Assembly (NCBI GenBank): GCA_018260285.1
Contig: JAGLBH010000073.1
Coordinates: 1 to 7,904, forward strand
Reading direction: 5' to 3'
DNA: 7,904 bases
From: Arthrobacter sp.
GTDB taxonomy: Bacteria; Actinomycetota; Actinomycetes; Actinomycetales; Micrococcaceae
This document shows, one piece after another, positions 1 through 7,429 of the stretch; the first letter of the stretch is position 1, and every line of letters begins with the position of its first letter. The translations under genes and the position numbers were made by a program. The notes below the pieces were generated by a model. The model was given only the letters and a program-made list of their open reading frames with translations, had not been told where the DNA came from and did no database searches.

Positions 1-468
1 GTCTCCACACAGCGCGATTCTGAAAAAGCGCTCATCGACCTCAAGAAGAGCGAGCTCGCCGCTGACCCCGAGGGCGAGCTGGACAACCTCGCTCACATCT
101 ACATGGAGAAGGGCCTCGACGAGAAGACGGCCCACGACGTCGCCACCCAGCTCTCCGCCGGCGACCCCCTCCGCGCGCACGCCGACGCCTACCTGGGCCT
201 CGACCCCGACGAGCTCACGAGCCCGATGGCCGCCGGCCTCTCCTCGCTCCTGGCCTTCCCGCTGCTCGCCATTCTTCTGCCCGGCCCGGACCTGCGCGTG
301 CCGATCACGCTCGTGGCCGTCATCATCACGCTGGCCATCACGGGCTTCATCTCCGCGAAGATCGGCCTGGCCCGCCCGCTCCCGGCGATTATTCGCAATA
401 TGACCGGCGGCACGCTCGCCATGGGCATCACCTACTTCGTCGGCAGCCTTGTGGGCCACGCGCTGTAA
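1..468 (+). CDS. VIT/CCC1-family Fe2+/Mn2+ transporter, C-terminal part (5' end outside window)
   Basis: The open frame enters from the left edge in frame 1 and ends at TAA 466-468, giving 155 residues. The visible N-terminal end, reading VSTQRDSEKALI, is typical of the segment after the second membrane helix in the vacuolar-iron-transporter (VIT1/CCC1) family. It is followed by a charged, helical, cytoplasmic metal-binding stretch (about residues 15-75, rich in Glu/Asp with HIYMEKGLDEKTA) and then three hydrophobic segments (about 79-98, 102-121 and 133-155). That matches the last three of the family's five membrane helices. Known members move Fe2+ or Mn2+ across the membrane; which metal is used here cannot be told. 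The in-frame ATG at 103 lies inside the conserved region, so it is not the true start. The gene is separated from the sugar transporter by a strong terminator and is probably unrelated to it. Confidence 0.88.
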   Translation, partial: VSTQRDSEKALIDLKKSELAADPEGELDNLAHIYMEKGLDEKTAHDVATQLSAGDPLRAHADAYLGLDPDELTSPMAAGLSSLLAFPLLAILLPGPDLRVPITLVAVIITLAITGFISAKIGLARPLPAIIRNMTGGTLAMGITYFVGSLVGHAL

Positions 469-483
469 CCCCTGCTCACCTGA

Positions 484-525
484 GAAAGGGCGCCTTCCCG
501 GCTGGGAAGGCGCCCTTTCTTCTGT
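484..525 (+). terminator. Rho-independent terminator after the VIT gene
   Basis: A perfect 16-bp inverted repeat (484-499 pairs with 504-519) encloses a GGCT loop and is followed by the pyrimidine-rich tail TTCTGTCT. It starts 15 bases after the VIT stop codon. The tail is not a clean T-run, as is common in high-GC Gram-positive terminators. Because the stem is symmetric it could work in both directions. It isolates the downstream sugar-transport operon from upstream transcription. Confidence 0.9.
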
Positions 526-614
526 CTGCGGGAGACGACGACGGCGGGGCTGCTGCGAGGAGCGCCGCGTCAAGAAGCATCCCAGCCTCACCTCTCCCCC
601 TGCCCCCACCGCAG

Positions 615-629
615 ATACATCTGACCTTT
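615..629. promoter_or_regulatory. Operator copy 1 of the sugar regulon (ABC operon, distal)
   Basis: ATACATCTGACCTTT matches the idealised palindrome ATACATCWGATGTAT at all 7 left-arm positions and 4 of 7 right-arm positions. It lies 100 bases upstream of the ATPase ribosome binding site. Its centre is 64 bp from copy 2. The rest of the 469-728 intergenic region contains only the VIT terminator, this pair of sites and the leader hairpin; 526-610 shows no recognisable signal. A convincing -35/-10 pair could not be fixed here, though TTGTAC at 642-647 is a candidate -35. Confidence 0.65.
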
Positions 630-678
630 CAGAAGAAAATGTTGTACAGATCACCCTTCCTGTGTGTAGCATCAATCT

Positions 679-693
679 AAACATTAGATGTAT
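679..693. promoter_or_regulatory. Operator copy 2 of the sugar regulon (ABC operon, proximal)
   Basis: AAACATTAGATGTAT matches the idealised palindrome at 5 of 7 left-arm and all 7 right-arm positions. It overlaps another perfect inverted repeat, ATCTAA-ACA-TTAGAT (675-689), so this patch is densely symmetric. It sits just upstream of the leader hairpin and the ribosome binding site of the ATPase gene, a suitable place for repression of the transport operon. Confidence 0.65.
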
Positions 694-711
694 CTGGCCT
701 TCGGGCCGGGT
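692..711 (+). other. UUCG-capped RNA hairpin in the leader of the ABC operon
   Basis: Bases 692-699 can pair with 704-711 around a C(UUCG)G tetraloop at 700-703. This gives 8 pairs: A-U, U-G, C-G, U-G, G-C, G-C, C-G, C-G. UUCG closed by C-G is one of the most stable RNA tetraloops. The hairpin ends four bases before the GGAGGG ribosome binding site (715-720) and overlaps the end of the operator region. Without a T-run it is not a terminator. It could stabilise the mRNA 5' end or place the ribosome binding site in open RNA; the function is inferred. Confidence 0.5.
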
Positions 712-728
712 TGTGGAGGGAGTCATCA

Positions 729-2290
<1,562 letters not shown>

Positions 2291-2294
<4 letters not shown>

Positions 2295-3292
2295 ACCGAG
2301 CACAGACAGGATCGTCCGCAGTCACCGCCGCGCCACGATGGGCGGGCCTCGCCCGAGGCTCGCTCCAGCAGCTGCTGGCCATGGGCAGCCTCGTGGCCAT
2401 CGCGGTCGTCTTCACGATCCTCAGACCCCACTCCTTCCCCACCCTCACCAACGTCTCGACGATCCTCACGGCCGTGACGACGGTGGGCATCCTGGCCCTC
2501 GGCGTCACGTTCATCATCATCACCGGCGGCATCGACCTCTCGATCGGCACGGGGATGATCCTCTGCGGGGTCATGGCCGGCGTGTTCATCACGAACATGG
2601 GGCTGCCCGTCTGGGCGGGGGTGCTGGCGACGGTCCTCTTCGGCGGGCTCATCGGGCTCGTCAACGGGATCAACGTGGCGGTGCTCAAGCTGCCGCCCTT
2701 CATCGCCACGCTGGGAATGATGATGATCACCTCCGGCCTGGCGCTCGTCATCAGCGGCACCAAGCCGATCTACTTCAGCAAGACGCCGGAGTTCGGCGCC
2801 CTCATGAACAAGTCGCTCGTCAGCGGCATCCGGCTGCCGGTGGGCGGGGTCATCTTCCTCGTGCTCATCGTCGTCTCGATCGTCCTTCTCCAGCGCACGC
2901 TCCTGGGGCGCAACGCCTTCGCGATCGGCTCCAATGAGCAGGCCACGGCCCTCTCCGGGGTGAACGTCACGAAGTGGCTCATCTTGGCGTACGTCCTCTG
3001 CGGGCTCTTCATGGGGCTGGCCGGGGTGCTCGCCGCCGCCCGCCTCAGCTCGGCCCAGCCGACGGGCGGGGCCGGGGTGGAGCTGCAGGCCATCGCCGCC
3101 GTCATCATCGGGGGAACCTCCCTCGCCGGCGGGCGCGGCTCCATGATCGGCACGGTCATCGGCGCCCTCATCATGGCCGTGCTGGACAACGGCCTGCGCA
3201 TGATCGGCGTCGCGCAGGAGTGGCAGCAGGTGGCGATCGGCACGGTCATCCTCATCGCCGTCTATCTCGACATCATCCGCAAGAAGGAATAG
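2291..3292 (+). CDS. Sugar ABC transporter permease (RbsC class, BPD_transp_2)
   Basis: The 333-residue, highly hydrophobic protein forms the membrane channel of the importer, probably as a homodimer, since only one permease is encoded. After a polar N-terminus (about 1-25) hydrophobic helices run to the C-terminus. The family motif GGIDLSIG begins at residue 79. The C-terminal half has the cytoplasmic coupling region after GVNVTKWL (about residue 224) and the conserved GGTSLAGGRGSMIG stretch (about 274-287). Length is normal for RbsC/XylH/AraH-type proteins. ATG 2291 overlaps the ATPase stop by four bases (ATGA), so the two are translationally coupled and made in a fixed ratio. A 53-base gap separates it from the binding-protein gene, room for the independent ribosome binding site found there. 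Confidence 0.95.
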
Positions 3293-3345
3293 GCGCCGTC
3301 GCTCGACGGACCATTCATCACCCTCACCAATGTCAGGAGAACATC

Positions 3346-4323
3346 ATGTACAACCGCCGGACAGCGCTTTCTGTATTCGCCGTCGCCGCATCGGTGACCC
3401 TCGGGGTCACGGGCTGCGGGGACCAGGCGTCCACCTCCTCCTCCGGGTCGGGCGACAAGAAGACCGTCGCCATCGTCTCCAAGGGCTACCAGCACCAGTT
3501 CTGGCAGGCCGTGAAGAAGGGCGCGGAGGCCAAGGGCAAGGAGCTCAACGTCAACGTCACGTTCGAGGGCCCGGACAAGGAGACGAACGTGGATCAGCAG
3601 GTCACGATGCTCCAGTCCGCCCTGGACAAGAAGCCGGCCGCCCTGGGCATCGCGGCCCTGGACAGCAAGGCCGTGGCCCCGCTGCTCGAGCAGGCCAAGT
3701 CCGCGAGTATCCCGGTCATCGCCTTCGACTCGGGTGTGGACTCGGACATCCCCGTCTCCACGGCCGCCACGGACAACAAGGCCGCCGCGGCTGAGGCGGC
3801 CAAGCACCTGGCCGAGGCGATCGGCCACAAGGGCAAGATCGCCGTCGTGACCCACTCGGACACGTCGACAACGGGCGTGGACCGCCGCGACGGCTTCATC
3901 GAGTACATGAAGGCGCACGAGCCGAACATCCAGATCGTCACGCACCAGAACGGCGACGGCGACCAGGCCAAGAGCGCCGACATCGCCAAGGCCATCATCC
4001 AGGCCAACCCGGATCTCGTCGGGCTGTACGGCACGAACGAGGGCGCCGCGATCGGCGTGGTCCAGGGCGTCAAGGAGCTCGGGAAGAAGGGCCTGAAGAT
4101 CGTGGGCTTCGACTCCGGCAAGGCTCAGATCGACGCGATCAAGTCCGGTGACATGATCGGGGCCGTGACGCAGAACCCCATCTCGATCGGGGCGACGACG
4201 GTCCAGGCCGCCGTGGACGCCATGAACGGGAAGACCGTGGAGAAGAAGATCGACACGGGCTTCAAGTGGTACGACAAGTCGAACATCGACAGCAAGGAGA
4301 TCGCCGACCTGCTCTACCAGTAG
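3346..4323 (+). CDS. Sugar-binding lipoprotein of the ABC importer (RbsB-like, Peripla_BP_4 type)
   Basis: The 325-residue product captures the sugar outside the membrane and delivers it to the permease. ATG 3346 follows AGGAGA (3335-3340) by five bases. The N-terminus has an Arg pair (MYNRR), a hydrophobic stretch and the lipobox VTGC with the modified cysteine at residue 24, so the protein is lipid-anchored. A Ser/Gly linker leads into the type I fold. The first strand reads VAIVSKGYQHQFWQAV, and the aromatic FW is typical of sugar stacking in RbsB-like proteins. Later come the hinge-type VIAFDSGVDSD and a C-terminal IVGFDSGKAQIDAIKSGDM segment. Context (mutarotase, lactonase, L-fuconate dehydratase, shared operators) suggests L-fucose as ligand, but sequence alone does not decide between L-fucose, D-arabinose, L-galactose and other sugars. 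It is the last gene of the transport operon. Confidence 0.93.
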   Translation: MYNRRTALSVFAVAASVTLGVTGCGDQASTSSSGSGDKKTVAIVSKGYQHQFWQAVKKGAEAKGKELNVNVTFEGPDKETNVDQQVTMLQSALDKKPAALGIAALDSKAVAPLLEQAKSASIPVIAFDSGVDSDIPVSTAATDNKAAAAEAAKHLAEAIGHKGKIAVVTHSDTSTTGVDRRDGFIEYMKAHEPNIQIVTHQNGDGDQAKSADIAKAIIQANPDLVGLYGTNEGAAIGVVQGVKELGKKGLKIVGFDSGKAQIDAIKSGDMIGAVTQNPISIGATTVQAAVDAMNGKTVEKKIDTGFKWYDKSNIDSKEIADLLYQ

Positions 4324-4341
4324 TCAGCGCCTCACGGGGGA

Positions 4342-4373
4342 GGGCTCCAGCGGATCCGCCGGGGCCCTTCTTC
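4342..4373 (+). terminator. Rho-independent terminator after the ABC operon
   Basis: GGGCTCC (4342-4348) pairs with GGGGCCC (4361-4367), including one U-G pair. Inside, GCG pairs with CGC across a GATC loop, separated from the outer stem by an A/C mismatch. The tail is TTCTTC. The hairpin starts 18 bases after the binding-protein stop and separates the sugar operon from the toxin-antitoxin pair. The rest of 4374-4483 shows no recognisable element. Confidence 0.75.
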
Positions 4374-4483
4374 GCGCCCGGGCGGTGTGGTTGTGGTCTC
4401 ATCGTCAGTTGTGCAGAGATGTCTGGAGCCGGAACAGCCGAGAGAGGGCCAAAGTGTGGGGCCATGGTCGAGCGCATCATTTT

Positions 4484-4498
4484 CGTTTACGATAAACG
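4484..4498 (+). promoter_or_regulatory. Palindromic autoregulatory operator overlapping the antitoxin -10 element
   Basis: CGTTTA-CGA-TAAACG is a perfect 6-bp inverted repeat with a 3-base spacer, ending one base before ATG 4500. It contains TACGAT (4488-4493), a reasonable -10 hexamer placed so that transcription would begin at or next to the A of the ATG. Such an operator-on-promoter layout fits self-repression by a ribbon-helix-helix antitoxin. No clear -35 is visible. The site is unlike the sugar-regulon operators. Confidence 0.6.
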
Positions 4499-4499
4499 C

Positions 4500-4745
4500 A
4501 TGACTGAAGAGCATGTGACAGAAGAGATGGTCTCGGCCTGGGGCGCTGAAGCGGAAGCGGGTTATGACGTAAGCCAGCTCAAGCGTCGAGGGCGCGGACG
4601 CCCGGGCCGCGGAGCCGAGCCTATGCAAGTAGTCGCTGTGCGACTGAGCACCCAAGAGCTGGCTGCTTTGGACCGCAAGGCTCAAACAGAGCACCTCTCT
4701 CGCTCTGAGGTCATCCGCCAGGCGCTCCTCCACTACGCCGCGTGA
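4500..4745 (+). CDS. Ribbon-helix-helix (CopG-like) antitoxin
   Basis: The 81-residue protein is a probable DNA-binding antitoxin. Its N-terminus (MTEEHVTEEMVSAWGAEAE..GYDVSQL) is acidic and helical. A basic RRGRGRPGRG linker (about 29-38) follows, and the C-terminal ribbon-helix-helix domain has strand VVAVRLS (44-50), helix A (51-62) and helix B from SRSEVIRQALL (68-78). This order, with an acidic segment first and the RHH domain last, recurs in actinobacterial antitoxins paired with BrnT-like toxins. There is no Shine-Dalgarno sequence before ATG 4500, and a palindrome with -10 sequence abuts it, so a leaderless transcript is the best model. An in-frame ATG at 4464 would extend the protein by 12 residues but would put the operator inside the gene, and it has only a distant purine stretch. 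The stop overlaps the next start (GTGA). Confidence 0.8.
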   Translation: MTEEHVTEEMVSAWGAEAEAGYDVSQLKRRGRGRPGRGAEPMQVVAVRLSTQELAALDRKAQTEHLSRSEVIRQALLHYAA

Positions 4746-4939
4746 AAATTCACCCGAGCGCACTCAAGCACGGCATCACCCCAGAGGATCTTCTTCAAGC
4801 CGCTTCCTGGCCGCAGTGGATTGAGCCCTTGCAAGAGGACGACTATCCGCACAGGGAACTGCGCCTGGGTTTTGACACCCAGGCCCGACTCCTGGAGACC
4901 GTGGTGCTCGTCTTCGCCAGGACGACTCCCTCGGATTGA
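4742..4939 (+). CDS. Small BrnT-like putative toxin, possibly C-terminally truncated
   Basis: The 65-residue product starts at GTG 4742, overlapping the antitoxin stop by four bases (GTGA), so the two are translationally coupled. KIHPSALKHGITPEDLLQA resembles the start of small BrnT-like toxins paired with RHH antitoxins, which carry a conserved xxSAxKHGxxxxDxxxA segment. RELRLGFDTQARLLETVVLVF matches their central beta-sheet. In such proteins, as I recall the family, this strand is followed by roughly 15-25 more residues with an IHAMxxR-type motif. Here the frame stops soon after LVFARTTPSD. A one-base shift after FAR would read on as DDSLGLTLSD, but the expected final motif does not appear in that frame either. 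The protein may therefore be inactive or a diverged variant. RNase-type toxicity is inferred only from family likeness. Confidence 0.6.
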   Translation: MKIHPSALKHGITPEDLLQAASWPQWIEPLQEDDYPHRELRLGFDTQARLLETVVLVFARTTPSD

Positions 4940-5160
4940 CGCTCTCTGATCCTGGGAACCGGGAAGAGGCAGCCAGCATTCTCAACGAGTTCCTCGTGTC
5001 CGCAGGCGGGGCAGGCCTGGTTTTCCTGTGGCCTAAAGACCTGTGAGCGAAGCGGGCTTCTCTCAGCGATCTGTGACCGCCAGGGCCGACAGCCTGCCCC
5101 TAGATCATCTCGGATGGATGTGCCGCGCAAAAGGTCACGGGGCCTCTTGGCTGGTCCGGT
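4940..5160. other. Convergent intergenic region with no convincing gene
   Basis: This stretch separates two gene ends, the toxin-like gene (+) and the dehydratase gene (-). Codon bias on both strands is weaker than in the flanking genes. On the minus strand a short frame contains CPACGHEE (near 5000-5025), faintly like a zinc ribbon of an IS200/IS605-type TnpB protein, but without the second Cys pair. On the plus strand a shifted frame runs open from the toxin end to about 5043. No strong terminator was found for the dehydratase. Gene debris is the best guess. Confidence 0.4.
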
Positions 5161-6453
5161 CTACTCCGCCCAGACCGGGCCGGTGGGGTACGTGTGGTCC
5201 GCGAGGGAGGCGGCCTTCATGCCGAAGCCTGCGCCGGGGGCCTCGGGGGCCCAGTAGCGGCCCTCGCGGACGTCGGTCGGCACCTCGAAGTGCTCGTGGA
5301 GGTGGTCCACGAACTCGACCCAGCGCCCGTCCCACGAGCCGGAGACGGCCACGAAGTCGAACATCGACAAGTGCTGCACCGCCTCGCACAGCCCGACGCC
5401 GCCCGCGTGCGGGCAGACCGGCACGCCGAACTTGGCCGCGAGGAGCAGGTTGGCGATGTTCTCGTTGACGCCGGCCACGCGCGTGGCGTCGATCTGGAGG
5501 ATGTCGAGGCCCTTGGCCTGGAGGAGCTGCTTGAAGACGATGCGGTTTTGGACGTGCTCGCCCGTGGCGACTTTCATGGGCGCGACGCCGGCGCGGATCG
5601 CCGCATGCCCCAGGATGTCGTCCGGGCTCGTCGGCTCTTCGATCCACTCCGGGCTGAAGGGCGCGAGCTGCGAGAGCCAGTCGATGCCTTCCTGAACGTC
5701 CCAGCGCTGGTTCGCGTCGATGGCGATCTTGACGTCGGGTCCGCAGACCTCGCGGGCGATGCCCATGCGGCGGACGTCGTCGTCCACAGACCCGCCGACC
5801 TTGAGCTTGATGAGCTGGAAGCCCTCGTCCATCGCCTCGCGGCAGAGCCGCGCGAGCTTCTCGTCCGAGTAGCCGAGCCAGCCGGGAGTGGTCGTGTAGG
5901 CCGGGTAGCCCCGCTCGCGGAGGAGGGCGATGCGCTCGGCGCGGCCGGCCTCCGAGGCCCGCAGAATCTCGAGGGCCTCCTCGCGGGTCAGGGCGTCGGA
6001 GAGGTAGCGGAAGTCCACGAGGTCCGCGATCTCCTCGGGGGAGAGCTCGCTCAGCAGGAGCCACAGGGGCTTGTTCTCGCGGCGCGCGCGCAGATCCCAG
6101 AGGGCGTTGACGACGGCGCCGATCGCCATGTGCATGACGCCCTTCTCGGGGCCGAGCCAGCGCAGCTGGGAGTCGTCGTTGAGCCTCCGTGCAAGGGCGC
6201 CCATATTCGCCAGGGTCTCCTCGAGGGGGAGGCCGACGATGTGCTCCCGCAGCGACTCGATGGCGGCGACCTGCACGTCGTTCCCCCGCCCGATGGTGAA
6301 GACGAATCCGTGGCCCTGCTCCGACTCCGTGCCCAGGGTGAGGTAGGCCGCCGAGTAGTCGGGGTCCGGGTTCATGGCGTCGGACCCGTCGAGGTGCCGG
6401 GAGGTCGGGAAGCGCACGTCAGTCGTGGCGAAGTGCGTGATACTCGTGCTCAT
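5161..6453 (-). CDS. fucD: L-fuconate dehydratase (enolase superfamily, mandelate-racemase subgroup)
   Basis: The 430-residue enzyme removes water from L-fuconate to give 2-keto-3-deoxy-L-fuconate, step three of oxidative L-fucose breakdown. The N-terminal capping domain (about 1-135) is followed by the barrel. Family signature [18 protein letters not shown] begins at 182. The catalytic KLK pair is Lys216/Lys218. Metal ligands are Asp246 (DANQRWD), Glu272 ([10 protein letters not shown]) and Glu299 (GEHVQNR). The general acid/base His349 lies in [19 protein letters not shown]. All sit exactly two residues before the equivalents I recall from the studied Xanthomonas campestris enzyme (K220, D248, E274, E301, H351), so an active, iso-functional enzyme is likely. 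Length is normal. ATG 6453 follows GAAGGTGG (plus-strand 6457-6464) closely. It has its own promoter and operators downstream of the regulator gene and ends facing the toxin-antitoxin pair. L-galactonate or D-arabinonate are possible further substrates. Confidence 0.95.
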   Translation of the reverse strand: MSTSITHFATTDVRFPTSRHLDGSDAMNPDPDYSAAYLTLGTESEQGHGFVFTIGRGNDVQVAAIESLREHIVGLPLEETLANMGALARRLNDDSQLRWLGPEKGVMHMAIGAVVNALWDLRARRENKPLWLLLSELSPEEIADLVDFRYLSDALTREEALEILRASEAGRAERIALLRERGYPAYTTTPGWLGYSDEKLARLCREAMDEGFQLIKLKVGGSVDDDVRRMGIAREVCGPDVKIAIDANQRWDVQEGIDWLSQLAPFSPEWIEEPTSPDDILGHAAIRAGVAPMKVATGEHVQNRIVFKQLLQAKGLDILQIDATRVAGVNENIANLLLAAKFGVPVCPHAGGVGLCEAVQHLSMFDFVAVSGSWDGRWVEFVDHLHEHFEVPTDVREGRYWAPEAPGAGFGMKAASLADHTYPTGPVWAE

Positions 6454-6470
6454 GATCCACCTTCAAGAGA

Positions 6471-6498
6471 ATTCATCCAATGTATTGATCTGATTCAA
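6471..6498. promoter_or_regulatory. Operator copies 3 and 3b of the sugar regulon (dehydratase, proximal)
   Basis: ATTCATCCAATGTAT (6471-6485) matches the idealised operator at 6 of 7 positions in each arm. It overlaps by two bases a weaker copy, ATTGATCTGATTCAA (6484-6498), which has the same ATCTGAT centre and forms its own ATTGA-N6-TCAAT palindrome. The pair covers the candidate -10 and start point of the dehydratase promoter, as expected for a repressor site. Confidence 0.65.
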
Positions 6499-6522
6499 TC
6501 ACCAAAAGGCGAGAGGGGTCAA
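6493..6522 (-). promoter_or_regulatory. Candidate promoter of the dehydratase gene
   Basis: On the minus strand TTGACC (plus 6517-6522) and TTGAAT (plus 6493-6498) are spaced by 18 bases. They lie in the gap between the regulator stop and the dehydratase ATG. The -10 overlaps operator copy 3b. The gap also lacks a terminator hairpin, so read-through from the regulator gene may add to expression. Confidence 0.45.
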
Positions 6523-6545
6523 GGGATTTCCCGGAAAGCGGCTGA

Positions 6546-6560
6546 ATATATCTGATCTAT
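6546..6560. promoter_or_regulatory. Operator copy 4 of the sugar regulon (dehydratase, distal)
   Basis: ATATATCTGATCTAT matches the idealised palindrome at 6 of 7 positions in each arm. It contains the regulator's own stop codon (TAG, plus 6557-6559), so the last bases of the regulator gene double as an operator. Its centre lies 75 bp from copy 3. Confidence 0.7.
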
Positions 6561-7309
6561 TTGGAGGGGGCGGCGTTCCGGTGCTCCCGGCGCACGAACT
6601 CCTCGACGCTCACGAGGTGGTGGGCCATGTGCATGCGGGCCCGGTCCGGGTTGCGGTCCTCGAGCGCGCGGAGGATGGCGAGGTGCTCCGCATGGGTCTG
6701 GGGGAGGGCGCGCTGCTCTGTGAGGCTGCGGAGCATCCGCTCCCGCTCCGTGGTGGCCGAGAACACCTCGACGAGCGCTGCGAGCGCCGGGTTGTGGCTC
6801 GCCTGGGCGATGATCCGGTGAAAGGCGAGGTCGCGCCGCATGGCGTCCAGGTGGTCCGGGGACTCCGAGTGCATGTTCTCCTCGCCGCCGAGGATGATGC
6901 GGGAGGCCTCCTCGAGCTCCTCGTCCGTGATGTTCCGGGCTGCGAGCGCGGCCGATTCGCACTCGAGGCTGCGGCGGACCGTCAGGATCTGGTCGGAGGA
7001 GTCCCCGGCCTGCAGGCGCACCCAGAACTTGAGCGAGCCCAGCAGTCCGTCCGGGTCCAGGGCGGAGACGTAGGTCCCCGAGCCCTGCCGGGTGTAGAGG
7101 ACGCCCATGGCTGAGAGGGCGCGAATGCCCTCGCGGAGCGATCCCCGGGAGACGCCCAGCTGCTCGGCGAGGTCGCTCTCGATGGGGAGGCGATCGCCGG
7201 GGGCCAGCGTGCCGTCCGCGATGAGGTTCTCGATTCCCTCGATGACCAGGGCGCTCTGGGACTTCGAGGTCTCTGATTTCTGGGGCTCGGAGGCGGCAAG
7301 GGAGGTCAT
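6557..7309 (-). CDS. FadR-subfamily GntR transcriptional regulator, probable regulator of the fucose locus
   Basis: This 250-residue protein has an N-terminal winged helix-turn-helix (about 20-82) with the GntR hallmarks LAPGDRLPIESDLAEQLGVSR (about 35-55) and TRQGSGTYV (73-81). A C-terminal FCD ligand domain (about 107-240) follows. Likely metal/ligand residues of the FCD fold are Asp160 and His164 (RRDLAFHRII), His209 (HAEHLAIL) and His231 (AHHLVSVEE). Many FadR-type proteins sense sugar acids or other carboxylates, so L-fuconate, its lactone or 2-keto-3-deoxy-L-fuconate are sensible inducers; this is inferred. It lies between and divergent from target genes, and one 15-bp palindrome sits in its own promoter, suggesting autoregulation. 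Start ATG 7309 has no strong ribosome binding site (CTAAAG is the nearest purine patch). The first 17 residues are polar and probably disordered. Confidence 0.9.
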   Translation of the reverse strand: MTSLAASEPQKSETSKSQSALVIEGIENLIADGTLAPGDRLPIESDLAEQLGVSRGSLREGIRALSAMGVLYTRQGSGTYVSALDPDGLLGSLKFWVRLQAGDSSDQILTVRRSLECESAALAARNITDEELEEASRIILGGEENMHSESPDHLDAMRRDLAFHRIIAQASHNPALAALVEVFSATTERERMLRSLTEQRALPQTHAEHLAILRALEDRNPDRARMHMAHHLVSVEEFVRREHRNAAPSK

Positions 7310-7335
7310 GACTTTAGAGTAGTCCAGCCTGAAGA

Positions 7336-7364
7336 ACGCTATTCATCAGATCTATAGCCCTCAA
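7336..7364 (-). promoter_or_regulatory. Tentative promoter of the regulator gene
   Basis: On the minus strand TTGAGG (plus 7359-7364) and TAGCGT (plus 7336-7341) are 17 bases apart. The -10 match is weak. Operator copy 5 fits almost exactly in the spacer between them, the classic place for a repressor to block polymerase. Confidence 0.3.
7341..7355. promoter_or_regulatory. Operator copy 5 of the sugar regulon (regulator side)
   Basis: ATTCATCAGATCTAT matches the idealised palindrome at 6 of 7 positions in each arm. It lies 32 bases upstream of the regulator ATG. Its centre is 63 bp from copy 6, about six helical turns. Confidence 0.7.
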
Positions 7365-7367
7365 CCC

Positions 7368-7396
7368 TTGACTGGGGCTGTGGCGTCCTCTACTTT
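7368..7396 (+). promoter_or_regulatory. Candidate promoter of the mutarotase-lactonase operon
   Basis: TTGACT (7368-7373) and TACTTT (7391-7396) are separated by 17 bases. The expected start point falls around 7402-7404, directly at operator copy 6 (7404-7418). The -10 is a moderate match. Confidence 0.5.
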
Positions 7397-7403
7397 GAGA
7401 TGA

Positions 7404-7418
7404 ATACATCTGATCTTT
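7404..7418. promoter_or_regulatory. Operator copy 6 of the sugar regulon (mutarotase side)
   Basis: ATACATCTGATCTTT matches the idealised palindrome at all 7 left-arm and 5 of 7 right-arm positions. It fills the space between the candidate -10 and the AAGGGG ribosome binding site (7419-7424), so a bound repressor would cover the transcription start. Confidence 0.7.
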
Positions 7419-7429
7419 AAGGGGTTCAC

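Noticed and set aside
642..656. TGTACAGATCACC as another operator copy
   Set aside because: It shares AGATCA with the motif but only a few arm positions match when aligned to ATACATCWGATGTAT; not better than chance.
711..728. TTG at 711 as start of the ATPase gene
   Set aside because: It would put the GGAGGG ribosome binding site inside the reading frame and has no such site of its own; GTG 729 has ideal spacing and the protein then begins just before the conserved domain.
2974..3345. N-terminal extension of the binding-protein frame back into the permease gene
   Set aside because: The signal peptide and lipobox start at ATG 3346 with a good ribosome binding site; the upstream frame is a shadow of the permease gene.
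4416..4434. GAGATGTCTGG upstream of the antitoxin as a sugar-regulon operator
   Set aside because: The match is partial and without symmetry, and the gene behind it has its own different palindrome.
5100..5160. Terminator for the minus-strand dehydratase gene
   Set aside because: Short GG/CC runs such as AGGCCCC can pair weakly, but no continuous stem followed by a T-rich tail in the minus direction was found.
5135..6555. Long frames on both strands overlapping the L-fuconate dehydratase gene
   Set aside because: Their composition is low complexity (Arg, Gly, Pro or Asp/Val/Glu runs) and the dehydratase frame has complete catalytic motifs; these are shadows of its codon bias.
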